64,000 nt of DNA from Bacteroides sp. M10 (GTDB taxonomy: Bacteria; Bacteroidota; Bacteroidia; Bacteroidales; Bacteroidaceae): contig NZ_CP060488.1 of the NCBI RefSeq assembly GCF_014334015.1, forward strand, positions 1,942,501 through 2,006,500. The letters are read 5' to 3'. The translations under genes and the position numbers were made by a program. A model generated the notes under the pieces. That model was given only the letters and a program-made list of their open reading frames with translations, ran no database searches and had not been told where the DNA came from. Shown piece by piece: positions 33,133 to 41,437 of this stretch. How positions within the stretch are numbered: the first letter of the stretch is position 1; the number at the start of each line of letters is the position of its first letter.

Positions 33133-34891
33133 GAGTCGTTTCGGTATTTTCAGGCTGTTGTTTTTTAACGAACTTGTATACCTTGGCTATTTGCCGGAGT
33201 ACTCGTTTGGGGGATTCATATACCTCCTCAAACTGATACCCTTCTTTCTCGAATTCGGGAAGATATTTCTCTGCATCATTCGTGCCGATTAACAAGAAAC
33301 CTTCCGAAGGACGTTTCTCATAGAAGTTGTCGAGACGATTGCGCAGATAGAAATTGAGTTCGAAATAATGTACGGGGTCACCTGCTGCATGCAGACTTTC
33401 TTCAATGAATTCGTACATCGTTCCTTCGCTTTCCGGCGCAACCTTTTCTATTTCTGTAGCGATGAATTTGACCGACTTCGAATTTAATGCTGCCGGTTGA
33501 TAAGCGCCGTCCAATGCAAGGTATAATCCCATTGTTAGCACAACGAGAGCGTATAGGAAGCGGTTGTTCAATGCATTTTTCCGTTGATAGAACCACCAGT
33601 AGATACCGAGAATGGTAGGAATGGCAATCAGGAACAAGGCTCCTGCTCCGCTGATATTCTGTATCGCACGCATGAAATTAATATTGTCCGGTGCGTGGCG
33701 ACCCTGGAAAATAGTTTCAGGGATGAGTCCGCATTTTAAAACGATGAAGCAGGTGAACAGTAACAGGCTGATTACTGCAAGAATACTTCCGTATACTTTG
33801 ATGACTTTAGATTGCTTCTTAACCAGATAGAATAGATATTTGGCAAGGAAATAAGCAATGAAAGGATAGATCGGCATCAGATATACACTACGTTTGCTCT
33901 GCGGAATACAATAGAAGACGAAGATCACAACGATACTGGTGAAAGAGAATAAATCCACCGGGTCCATATTCTTTATCCATGTGGTGAAACGTTTCCACCA
34001 GGCTGCCGGTTGGATGCTGAATTTATGGTAAGTCAGGCTGAACAGGGAGAGCACGACTAACAGTGTCCAGGGAACGTATCCGGCGAACAGGGTCACAAAA
34101 TTATAATGCCAGGGGTTCACGCATGAATCGTAACTCATGGTATTAGTCATACGGCCGAGGTTTTCTTCCATAACTAATGCCAGGAACTCTTCTCCACCTT
34201 GTTGGTAAGCAGCGACATACCAGCAGAAAGGCAGGATGAGCGAAAGAATGGCCCAGGCGGAAAGTAACAGGAATGCTTTGAAGAAATTGACACCCCGGAG
34301 TAACAAGAAGATGCCTACCACTAAACATGGAATGATAGTACCTACCGGTCCTTTGGTCAGTGTGCCGCAGCTCATTAGGAGAATAGCCAGCCAGGGAATA
34401 CCTTTGAGCCCCTTCTCATACCATTTGTAGAAACAATACAGAGCGCCAACGGTGAGCGCTGTCAATACCATATCCACCCGGCAGTTTGCTCCGGCCCGGT
34501 GCAGTTCAAAATTAGTCAGGGTGATAAAGGCGGCTAACAGCGCCAGTTCCACTCCTTTTCTTTTGGCAAAGAACAGAAAGCCGCAGAGAGTCATGGCAAT
34601 CAAGGCGATGGCAGACGGCAAGCGGGAGGTCATTTCTGTGACTTGCCCTCCATTCACTGCTGCCGAAACAGCAGCAATGCTCCAGTGGAAGAAAGGCGGT
34701 TTGTAAGCCATTTCTCCTCCGTTGTTTCTGGGTAAAATCCAGTTTCCGCTATCCAGCATGGAGTAGGAAACGATAGATTCGCGAGGCTCCCCTTTGGTGT
34801 GGTACTCCGATAAACCTAGGTAAGGCAGGATAGTAACTACGCAAATGACTAGTAACAGCCAGAAAGCTTTGTTTGAAGTCAATGTTTTCAT
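33119..34891 (-). CDS. ArnT-like glycosyltransferase (GT39/GT83, PMT-type)
   Basis: A 590-residue integral membrane protein, starting MKTLTSNKAFWLLLVICVVT. An in-frame upstream start at 35011 would intrude on the RNase H gene and is rejected. About a dozen spans follow. The first periplasmic loop carries the acidic sites YHTKGEPRESIV and GGEMAYKPPFFHWSIA, which are signature positions of ArnT/PMT enzymes. SKRSVYLMPIYPFIAYFL resembles the later conserved segment. These enzymes transfer a sugar from a polyprenyl phosphate to lipid A or another acceptor. The gene is convergent with the GtrB/GtrA/LTA-like run and overlaps it by 14 bp. Its 29-bp spacing to rnhA suggests co-transcription with that gene. 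Confidence 0.88.
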   Translation of the reverse strand: MKTLTSNKAFWLLLVICVVTILPYLGLSEYHTKGEPRESIVSYSMLDSGNWILPRNNGGEMAYKPPFFHWSIAAVSAAVNGGQVTEMTSRLPSAIALIAMTLCGFLFFAKRKGVELALLAAFITLTNFELHRAGANCRVDMVLTALTVGALYCFYKWYEKGLKGIPWLAILLMSCGTLTKGPVGTIIPCLVVGIFLLLRGVNFFKAFLLLSAWAILSLILPFCWYVAAYQQGGEEFLALVMEENLGRMTNTMSYDSCVNPWHYNFVTLFAGYVPWTLLVVLSLFSLTYHKFSIQPAAWWKRFTTWIKNMDPVDLFSFTSIVVIFVFYCIPQSKRSVYLMPIYPFIAYFLAKYLFYLVKKQSKVIKVYGSILAVISLLLFTCFIVLKCGLIPETIFQGRHAPDNINFMRAIQNISGAGALFLIAIPTILGIYWWFYQRKNALNNRFLYALVVLTMGLYLALDGAYQPAALNSKSVKFIATEIEKVAPESEGTMYEFIEESLHAAGDPVHYFELNFYLRNRLDNFYEKRPSEGFLLIGTNDAEKYLPEFEKEGYQFEEVYESPKRVLRQIAKVYKFVKKQQPENTETTPIVE

Positions 34892-34920
34892 CTTTATCTT
34901 ATATTGAAATTTATGTTCTT

Positions 34921-35556
34921 TTATTTTCTGCCGAAGTCGGCCGGAATTTCTCCCCATTCTTTGGTTTCCCATTTCAGGATACGAGTGGTATAGGTGTTTC
35001 CTTGCAACCATTTTTCCGCCCGTTCAATCAACAGAAAGAGTTCTTCTGTTTCCGGAGTTCGGGGGAGTTTGGTCTTGCACTTCTTCTGTCGCACCCAGCT
35101 GATGGCATTCGCGCTGTCACTGTAAATGGGCATATCGAAATCTTTCTTTTTCAGCAACGCCAAGCCGTGTACGATGGCTAGAAACTCACCGATATTATTC
35201 GTGCCTTTCATCGGACCGAAATGAAAAATCTCCTGACGGCTGGCAATGTGTACGCCGCGATATTCCATCGGTCCCGGATTACCGCTACAGGCTGCATCGA
35301 CAGCCAGGCTATTGTCGATCACACAAGAAGGTAAAGTATCCGAAGAAGGTTTAGGACCTCCTGATTTAGCCTTTGCATTCTTGCCGATATAAGCATAGGG
35401 AGACATTGTCAACGCGCGTTCCGCTTCTTCGCGCGTATCAAATGATTTGTATTTGGCAGCTTCATATCCTTTGATTTGAAGTTGGCAGTCTGTCCAGGAA
35501 GTATAAACTCCGGGGGTGACACCTTCCCATACTACATAAAATTTCTGTTTAGCCAT
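34921..35556 (-). CDS. rnhA: Ribonuclease H with N-terminal viroplasmin-like domain
   Basis: A 211-residue RNase HI-type enzyme that cuts the RNA strand of RNA-DNA hybrids. Residues 1-50 form the viroplasmin/caulimovirus-type hybrid-binding domain (KFYVVWEGVTPGVYTSWTDC, YKSFDTREEAERAL). The catalytic domain carries the acidic residues in VDAACSGNPGPM, NNIGEFLAIVHGLAL and PIYSDSANAISWV. A lysine-rich linker with SGGPKPSSD lies between. The minus-strand TATATTTG box at 35607-35614 is the likely promoter. The membrane transferase gene follows 29 bp downstream. Confidence 0.93.
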   Translation of the reverse strand: MAKQKFYVVWEGVTPGVYTSWTDCQLQIKGYEAAKYKSFDTREEAERALTMSPYAYIGKNAKAKSGGPKPSSDTLPSCVIDNSLAVDAACSGNPGPMEYRGVHIASRQEIFHFGPMKGTNNIGEFLAIVHGLALLKKKDFDMPIYSDSANAISWVRQKKCKTKLPRTPETEELFLLIERAEKWLQGNTYTTRILKWETKEWGEIPADFGRK

Positions 35557-35606
35557 TTTTTCTGACGATAATTTTAGATAGTCAATGAATTGACGCTGCG
35601 AAGGTA

Positions 35607-35614
35607 CAAATATA
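35607..35614 (-). promoter_or_regulatory. Promoter -7 box of rnhA
   Basis: CAAATATA on the plus strand is TATATTTG on the minus strand, 51 bp upstream of the rnhA start. It probably also serves the ArnT-like gene downstream. Confidence 0.5.
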
Positions 35615-35693
35615 TTCTCTAACTGAACAAGTTAGGGGGGCTACTTGTTATAAAAAAAAGAGAGTTTTAAGAATATAAAATAAGAAAGGAACT

Positions 35694-36299
35694 ATGATGG
35701 AAAGATCTTTTAGTGAAGCTTTGAAACAACGTCGAACTTACTATTCAATTACTAATCAGTCACCTATATCCGATCAGGAGATCGAATGTATCGTTAATAT
35801 GACCGTGCGCCACGTACCGTCGGCATTCAATTCGCAATCTACCCGTGTGGTGCTTCTATTGGGAGAATCGCATAAGAAATTGTGGCAGATTGTGAAGGAA
35901 GCATTAAAGAAGATTGTACCGGCTGAAGCGTTTGTCAAGACAGAGGAGAAGATAGATCATTCGTTTGCCTGTGGGTATGGCACTGTATTGTTTTTTGAGG
36001 ATCAGAAGGTTGTGAAAGGGCTCCAGGAGGCTTTTCCGGCTTATCAGGAGAATTTCCCGGGATGGTCATTGCAGACTTCTGCCATGCACCAGTTAGCTAT
36101 CTGGGTAATGCTCGAAGATGTAGGTTTCGGAGCATCGCTACAACACTATAACCCGTTGATTGATGAAGAAGTGCGCCGTGCATGGGATTTGCCGGAACAT
36201 TGGCATCTGATTGCGGAAATGCCGTTCGGACTTCCTGTCGGCAAACCGGGTGAAAAAGAATTCCAGCCGCTTGAAGAACGGGTGAGAATCTTTAAATAA
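35694..36299 (+). CDS. Nitroreductase-family oxidoreductase (HBN1-like)
   Basis: A 201-residue flavin-dependent nitroreductase-like protein, starting MMERSFSEALKQRRTYYSIT (the second Met at 35697 is equally possible). Family features are the RRTYYSI opening, PSAFNSQSTRVVLLLG, which binds FMN phosphate, LQTSAMHQLAIWVMLEDVGF, and AEMPFGLPVGKPGEKEF near the C-terminus. This is the short HBN1/frm2-like class, linked in yeast to fatty-acid or stress signalling. The natural substrate in bacteria is not known. No clear promoter box was found; an inverted repeat lies just after the stop. Confidence 0.88.
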   Translation: MMERSFSEALKQRRTYYSITNQSPISDQEIECIVNMTVRHVPSAFNSQSTRVVLLLGESHKKLWQIVKEALKKIVPAEAFVKTEEKIDHSFACGYGTVLFFEDQKVVKGLQEAFPAYQENFPGWSLQTSAMHQLAIWVMLEDVGFGASLQHYNPLIDEEVRRAWDLPEHWHLIAEMPFGLPVGKPGEKEFQPLEERVRIFK

Positions 36300-36305
36300 A
36301 TCGGG

Positions 36306-36380
36306 AATGAAGAATGAATAATGAAGAATTGGATGGCATAATGGCTAAAATTCTTTATTCTTCATTCTTCATTCTTCATT
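36306..36380. repeat. Imperfect inverted repeat made of short GAATGAA/TTCATTC units
   Basis: Left arm at 36306-36330 (repeats of AATGAAGAATGAA) and right arm at 36349-36380 (repeats of TTCATTCTTCATT) pair imperfectly around 18 nt. It lies between the nitroreductase stop and the aroK palindrome and may act as a terminator. A similar iterated-heptamer dyad occurs after nusA. Confidence 0.55.
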
Positions 36381-36414
36381 AAATGATTAATTTTGTGAGC
36401 AAAATTAATCATTT
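36381..36414. promoter_or_regulatory. Perfect palindrome spanning aroK promoter and leader
   Basis: AAATGATTAATTTTG (36381-36395) and its exact complement (36400-36414) are separated by TGAG. The left arm contains TAATTTTG (36388-36395), a match to the -7 box TAnnTTTG, and the right arm ends one base before the aroK ATG at 36415. Transcription from this box would give a leader of only about 13 nt, so the dyad may work as a DNA operator rather than an RNA hairpin. Confidence 0.6.
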
Positions 36415-36942
36415 ATGGTTCGTATCTTCCTTACCGGCTATATGGGTGCCGGAAAAACGACGTTGGGTAAGGCTTTTGCCCGGCAGATGGATATACCGTT
36501 CATTGATCTGGACTGGTACATTGAAGAGCGTTTTCACAAAACCGTTGGAGAATTATTCATTGAACGAGGCGAAACAGGATTCAGGGAGCTGGAGAGAAAT
36601 ATGCTCCATGAAGTAGCCGAGTTTGAGAATGTGGTAATTTCGACGGGAGGTGGAGCGCCTTGTTTTTATGATAATATGGATTTTATGAACCGGACCGGAA
36701 AGACTGTTTTTCTGGAGGTGCATCCGGATGTGTTGTTCAGGCGCTTGCGTGTGGCTAAACAACAACGTCCTATTCTTCAGGGTAAAGAGGATGAAGAACT
36801 GAAAGCGTTCATTATTCAGGCACTCGAGAAGCGTGCTCCTTTTTATCATCAGGCACAATATATCTTTAATGCAGACGAATTGGAAGACCGTTGGCAGATT
36901 GAAACATCGGTGCAATGTTTGCGACAACTTTTGGGATTATAA
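36415..36942 (+). CDS. aroK: Shikimate kinase
   Basis: A 175-residue shikimate kinase, which phosphorylates shikimate at O3 in the aromatic amino acid (chorismate) pathway. The P-loop GYMGAGKTTLGKAFA lies at about 8-22, the shikimate-binding DLDWYIEERF with conserved Asp follows, and the STGGGAPCFYDN motif and the lid RRLRVAKQQRPIL with conserved Arg residues are present. Length is normal for AroK. The start is fixed by the promoter-spanning palindrome that ends at 36414. A repeat element of the GGCACGGATT family begins 3 bp after the stop. Confidence 0.95.
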   Translation: MVRIFLTGYMGAGKTTLGKAFARQMDIPFIDLDWYIEERFHKTVGELFIERGETGFRELERNMLHEVAEFENVVISTGGGAPCFYDNMDFMNRTGKTVFLEVHPDVLFRRLRVAKQQRPILQGKEDEELKAFIIQALEKRAPFYHQAQYIFNADELEDRWQIETSVQCLRQLLGL

Positions 36943-36944
36943 AA

Positions 36945-37028
36945 TAGGCACGGATTACACGGATTTCACGGTTGCTCTATCATACAGATATTTAGAGGAA
37001 CCGTGCAATTCCGCGTAATCCGTGCCTA
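36945..37028. repeat. GGCACGGATT palindromic element, copy A
   Basis: TAGGCACGGATTACACGGAT at the left and its near-complement ATCCGTGCCTA at the right bound an 84-bp dyad with a partly unpaired centre. Related copies lie at 53799-53863 and 56701-56774. All sit directly after a stop codon in an intergenic gap, as REP-like elements do. Confidence 0.7.
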
Positions 37029-37153
37029 AATCGTATATCAGGCTTATCTTTTTTGATTCTCTTGTTTGTTCATTCGGTCAATATTTGTACCTTGCACTCG
37101 TTATGAGATTTTTTATTGACTAGTGACACAAAATTAAGGTAAAGTTCTATATC

Positions 37154-39652
37154 ATGAAAACTTTAAAAGAGAAATTTGGGGAGTTATCCGCTAAAATTAA
37201 AGCATCCGGACAGCCTGCAAGAGAATGGTTTCCGCAGTATACACCGGCTTCATTATTAAGTGCGGAAAACTGGTGGGAAGCATTGGCTGTATGTGAATAT
37301 GCTTTGGATACAAAAGAAGACGAGAAATTAACAGAAGATTTTTTTGAACTGATATTCAGTGCTTTTGACTGTAACGTAGAGGTGGATCTCAACGCGGAAG
37401 AATATGAATTCTGGTGGGAAAAGGTGATGCAGGTATGCGACCGTGTGGCAGAATTTAGCGGTGCGGGATGGGCGCAGAAGGGGGCACAATATTCCGAAGC
37501 CCGTTATGGAAAGCGGGATATGAGTTATTTGCTTCCATACTACGAGAAGGCGGCCGATATGGGTTGGGCTGAAGCAGAAGCAACTGTTGCCTATTGGCGA
37601 TACATGGGATTCTATTGTGAACAAGATAAAGAAGAGGGTGAACGGCGTTTTGCTGCTCTCACTTCTCCCGAAGCTATTTTATGGGGAAAGCATTATCGTG
37701 CTTTTGCCGAAGAATTTACAGGGGATAAAGCAAAGGCATTACAGATACGGAATGAACTGCTTGCCGAACTGCCTGAAGGTGAACGTTTGCGTGCTCATGT
37801 ATATGCATCGTTAGGAGATGCGCTCGACAGAGCGGAAGGTAACGTGGCAGAGGAAGCTGCTTACTACGAAAAAGCCCTGGAAATAGTTCCCAATCTTTAT
37901 AGTCTTAAAAATCTGGCTACGCTTTATTTCCGTTACCCGGAACTGAATAAACCGAAAGAACTGAGCTTTGAACTTTGGGAAAAGGCCTGGCATGCCGGTG
38001 TGTGGTCTGCCGCTAATTTCCTGGGATATAACTATCAGGAGGAGGAATGGCAGGATATGCCTAAGGCGATTGAATGGCTGGAAAAGGGCATGCTTTATTG
38101 TGAACCCTACAGTGCGTATGAACTGGCATTGATCTACTTGTATAATGATGAATATAAGAACGTGGAACGTGGACTGATGTGTCTGAACCGTTGCGTGGAG
38201 GATGATTATATACAAGGTATCGAAGGACTGGCCAATATTTATTTCAACGGTGATTTGGTGCCGGAAGACATGAATCGTGCGAAAGAGTTGTTGGAGAAAG
38301 CCATTGAGTTGGGTTCGGGAAGTGCAGCTTATCGTTTGGGCTGGATGTATGAACGTGGCTTCTTGTCTGAAGAACCGGATTATGTGAAGGCTTTAGAGTT
38401 TTATGAAAAAGCGGCTTCACTGAATAATGCCGATGGGTATTGCCGTGTGGCTCTTTATCTGGCTAATGGATATAGCGGTGTGAAGGACCCTGTAAAATCA
38501 AGGGAATATTATGAAAAAGCGGCCGAACTGGGTGCTTGCTTTGCCCTTGTGGAACTGGCATTCTTATATGAGAATGGCGATGGAGTGGAGAAGAATTATG
38601 AAAAGTCATTTGAACTGATTAGCAAGGCTGCCGAACAGGGTTATCCTTATGCAATGTTCCGTGTAGGTCTTTATATGGAAAAGGGTGTTCTTGGTGAAGC
38701 GAAACCGGAAGAGGCCTTTGCCTGGTATACAAAGGCAGCTGAAGCGGACGATAATGATGCGATCTTTGCTTTGGGACGTTGCTATAGAGAAGGTATCGGA
38801 ACGGAAGAAAACTGGGATAAGGCACTCGAATGGTTTAGTAAAGGGGCGGAAAAGAATGAAGCCCGTTGTCTGACGGAACTGGGGATGGCTTATGAGAATG
38901 GTAATGGCGTGGAAGAGAATCCACAGAAGGCAGTGGAATATATGATGAAGGCTGCCGAACAGGATTATGGCTATGCTCAGTTTAAGATGGGAGATTATTA
39001 TTTCTTTGGTTGCGGTCCCTGTCTGGAAGATAATAAAACGGCAGTGGAATGGTATGAAAAGGCAGTGGCTAATGAGATTCCGATGGCTATGCTGCGTGTG
39101 GGTGAGTATTATCTGTATGACTATGATAGCCTGAATGAGTCGGAAAAGGCTTTTGCTTATTTCAAGAAAGCTGCTGAATATGAATGGTATAGTGAAGGAC
39201 TGGGTATCTGTTATGAAATGGGTATCGGAGTGGAAGAGAATGAAACGGAAGCCTTTAAATATTATACACTGGCTGCGGATAATGGAAATACGACAAGTAT
39301 GTATCGTACCGGACTTTGCTATTATAACGGAGTAGGTGTGAAACAGAATTATGCCGAGGCCTATCGCTGGTTCACGGATGCGGCGGGGAATGAGAATGTC
39401 GCTGCAATTTATTATCTGGGCAAGATGATGATGTATGGCGAAGGTTGTAACCCTGATCCGGAAGCTGCAGTGCAATGGTTGCTGAAAGCTGCCGAGAAAA
39501 ATAACGATAAAGCACAATTTGAACTTGGAAATGCCTATCTGACAGGAAATGGCGTGGAAGAAAACGATGAAATTGCAATGGAGTGGTTCGAAAAGGCTGC
39601 AGAGAATGGCAATGAGAAAGCTCTTAAAATCACCGGAAGGAGGAGGAAGTAA
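37154..39652 (+). CDS. Sel1/TPR repeat protein
   Basis: An 832-residue solenoid. After an N-terminal part with KLTEDFFELIFSAFDCNVEV, about sixteen Sel1-like repeats run from about residue 110 to the end, each with the pattern A-x-x-x-LG-x-x-Y-x-x-G (for example ALIYLYNDEYKNVERGLMCL, AAYRLGWMYERGF, AIFALGRCYREGIGTEENWD, AIYYLGKMMMYGEG). There is no signal peptide, so it is cytosolic. Sel1 repeats serve as protein-protein scaffolds. It is followed 9 bp later by an HSP90-like ATPase and then a helical TPR-like protein. The most natural reading is an adaptor in a small chaperone system. Confidence 0.88.
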   Translation: MKTLKEKFGELSAKIKASGQPAREWFPQYTPASLLSAENWWEALAVCEYALDTKEDEKLTEDFFELIFSAFDCNVEVDLNAEEYEFWWEKVMQVCDRVAEFSGAGWAQKGAQYSEARYGKRDMSYLLPYYEKAADMGWAEAEATVAYWRYMGFYCEQDKEEGERRFAALTSPEAILWGKHYRAFAEEFTGDKAKALQIRNELLAELPEGERLRAHVYASLGDALDRAEGNVAEEAAYYEKALEIVPNLYSLKNLATLYFRYPELNKPKELSFELWEKAWHAGVWSAANFLGYNYQEEEWQDMPKAIEWLEKGMLYCEPYSAYELALIYLYNDEYKNVERGLMCLNRCVEDDYIQGIEGLANIYFNGDLVPEDMNRAKELLEKAIELGSGSAAYRLGWMYERGFLSEEPDYVKALEFYEKAASLNNADGYCRVALYLANGYSGVKDPVKSREYYEKAAELGACFALVELAFLYENGDGVEKNYEKSFELISKAAEQGYPYAMFRVGLYMEKGVLGEAKPEEAFAWYTKAAEADDNDAIFALGRCYREGIGTEENWDKALEWFSKGAEKNEARCLTELGMAYENGNGVEENPQKAVEYMMKAAEQDYGYAQFKMGDYYFFGCGPCLEDNKTAVEWYEKAVANEIPMAMLRVGEYYLYDYDSLNESEKAFAYFKKAAEYEWYSEGLGICYEMGIGVEENETEAFKYYTLAADNGNTTSMYRTGLCYYNGVGVKQNYAEAYRWFTDAAGNENVAAIYYLGKMMMYGEGCNPDPEAAVQWLLKAAEKNNDKAQFELGNAYLTGNGVEENDEIAMEWFEKAAENGNEKALKITGRRRK

Positions 39653-39661
39653 AAGAGGAAC

Positions 39662-41428
39662 ATGGAAAAAGAAGGGAATAATCTGTTTCAGGTCAATCTT
39701 AAAGGTATGATTGCCCTGTTATCAGAGCACATTTATAGTAACCCGAATACTTTTGTTCGCGAACTGTTGCAGAATTGCGTAGATGCCATCACGGCACTAC
39801 GCAATATTGACGAGAATTATAAAGGTCGCATCGATGTCTTTCTGAATGAGGACAAGACAGTGGTATTTCGGGATAATGGTATCGGACTGAAAGAGGAGGA
39901 AGTTTATCGCTTTCTGACTGTTATCGGGGAGAGTTCAAAGCGGGATACTCCCGATGCGGACGATTTTATCGGAAGGTTCGGTATCGGATTGTTATCTTGT
40001 TTTGTGGTGACCAATGAAATCACCGTAGAGAGTCGTTCTGCAATGGGCGGACAGCCTGTTTGCTGGTGTGGAAAAGTGGATGGGACGTATCAGCTGACTT
40101 TATCAGACGAAGAACGCCCTATCGGCTCACAGGTGGTATTGCACCCGAAAGGAGACTGGATGCATCTTTTTGAATATGAAACGTTTAAGAAGATACTGGT
40201 GAGTTACGGAGAAGTGTTGCCGTATCCTATCTATCTGCATTATCAGGGGGAAGAGGAGTTGGTAAATACGCCTTCACCTGTATGGCTTGACCCGAAGGCG
40301 ACTCGTAAGGAGTTGCTGGATTATGGGGCGAAAGTGTTTCAGTCGTCTGCTCTCGATGCTTTCCGGATCTATACTGAAAGCGGCAAGGTGGAAGGGGTGC
40401 TTTATGTCCTGCCTTTCCGTACACAATTTTCAGTGCGCAACTCTCATAAGGTCTATCTCAAGCGTATGCTGTTGAGTGAGGATGATTGCAATCTGTTGCC
40501 ATCTTGGGCTTTCTTTATCCGTTGTTTGGTGAATGCGGACGGGTTGCTGTCTACTGCTTCCCGGGAGTCTTTGGTGAGTAATGACCAACTGAAGGATGCC
40601 CGGAAAGAGATCGGGGTGGCTATCAAGGATTATTTGCGGGGATTGGTGCAGAATGACCGTGCCATGTTCAACCGGATTCTGGATGTTCATCACTTTCATA
40701 TCAAGGCGATTGCTTCGGAGGATAATGAATTGCTTCGTTTGTTTATGGATTACCTTCCTTTTGAAACCAATAAGGGGTTGCGTGGCTTTGGAAGTATTCG
40801 TTCGGCAAGTAATGTGATATGTTATACCAAGAATCTGGAGGATTTTCGGCAAGTACGACGTATAGCCGGAGCACAGGGTTGGCTGGTCGTGAATGCTGCT
40901 TATACGTTTGATGAAACTTTGTTGAAAAAGTATGTCCGTCTGAATCCGGAACTTACTTTGGATGAAATATCTCCTTCACGGTTGCTGGAGCAGTTTGGTG
41001 AAGTGGAGGCGAATCAGGAGTTTCAGGCTTTTGAGGTGAAAGCGAACGAGTTGTTGAAGCGGTTTGGCTGTATCTGTCGTCTGAAGCATTTTACTCCGGT
41101 GGATATTCCGGTTATTTTTGTGGCGGAGGAAAAGGAGAATGCTGCTAAAAGTGCTAATAATCCGTTGGCGGCTGTACTGGGGGCTGTGAATACTACAAAG
41201 CAGATTCCGCCGACACTCACTTTCAATGCGGATAATGAAATGGTGCAGACCTTATTGCAAATACAAGGAGACAATAAACTGTTTCAGCATGTGGTGCATA
41301 TATTGTATGTACAATCGCTTCTGCAAGGTAAATATCCGGTGAACAGCGAAGAAATGGAGCTTTTCAACCATTCGCTAAGTGAACTGATGACTTCGAAAAT
41401 GAATGATTTTATAAACTTCCTGAATTAA
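39662..41428 (+). CDS. HSP90-family ATPase (HtpG-like, divergent)
   Basis: A 588-residue protein with the GHKL ATPase fold of HSP90. The opening FQVNLKGMIALLSEHIYSNP is as in HtpG. The ATP site has ELLQNCVDAI (E...N..DA), VVFRDNGIGLKEE (DxGxG), and FIGRFGIGLLSCFVV (GxxGxG). The middle domain shows LVNADGLLSTASRESLVSND, matching the HtpG segment preceding the catalytic arginine loop. It is shorter than typical HtpG (about 630-690 residues) and its C-terminal dimerization part is divergent. It is therefore not the housekeeping HtpG but a paralogue, coupled to Sel1 and TPR partners in one operon. The client is unknown. Confidence 0.85.
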   Translation: MEKEGNNLFQVNLKGMIALLSEHIYSNPNTFVRELLQNCVDAITALRNIDENYKGRIDVFLNEDKTVVFRDNGIGLKEEEVYRFLTVIGESSKRDTPDADDFIGRFGIGLLSCFVVTNEITVESRSAMGGQPVCWCGKVDGTYQLTLSDEERPIGSQVVLHPKGDWMHLFEYETFKKILVSYGEVLPYPIYLHYQGEEELVNTPSPVWLDPKATRKELLDYGAKVFQSSALDAFRIYTESGKVEGVLYVLPFRTQFSVRNSHKVYLKRMLLSEDDCNLLPSWAFFIRCLVNADGLLSTASRESLVSNDQLKDARKEIGVAIKDYLRGLVQNDRAMFNRILDVHHFHIKAIASEDNELLRLFMDYLPFETNKGLRGFGSIRSASNVICYTKNLEDFRQVRRIAGAQGWLVVNAAYTFDETLLKKYVRLNPELTLDEISPSRLLEQFGEVEANQEFQAFEVKANELLKRFGCICRLKHFTPVDIPVIFVAEEKENAAKSANNPLAAVLGAVNTTKQIPPTLTFNADNEMVQTLLQIQGDNKLFQHVVHILYVQSLLQGKYPVNSEEMELFNHSLSELMTSKMNDFINFLN

Positions 41429-41437
41429 AAAAAGAGT

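Noticed and set aside
33119..35011. Longer ArnT-like protein starting at 35011
   Set aside because: The extension would overlap the end of the RNase H gene on the same strand, and the membrane protein begins naturally at 34891.
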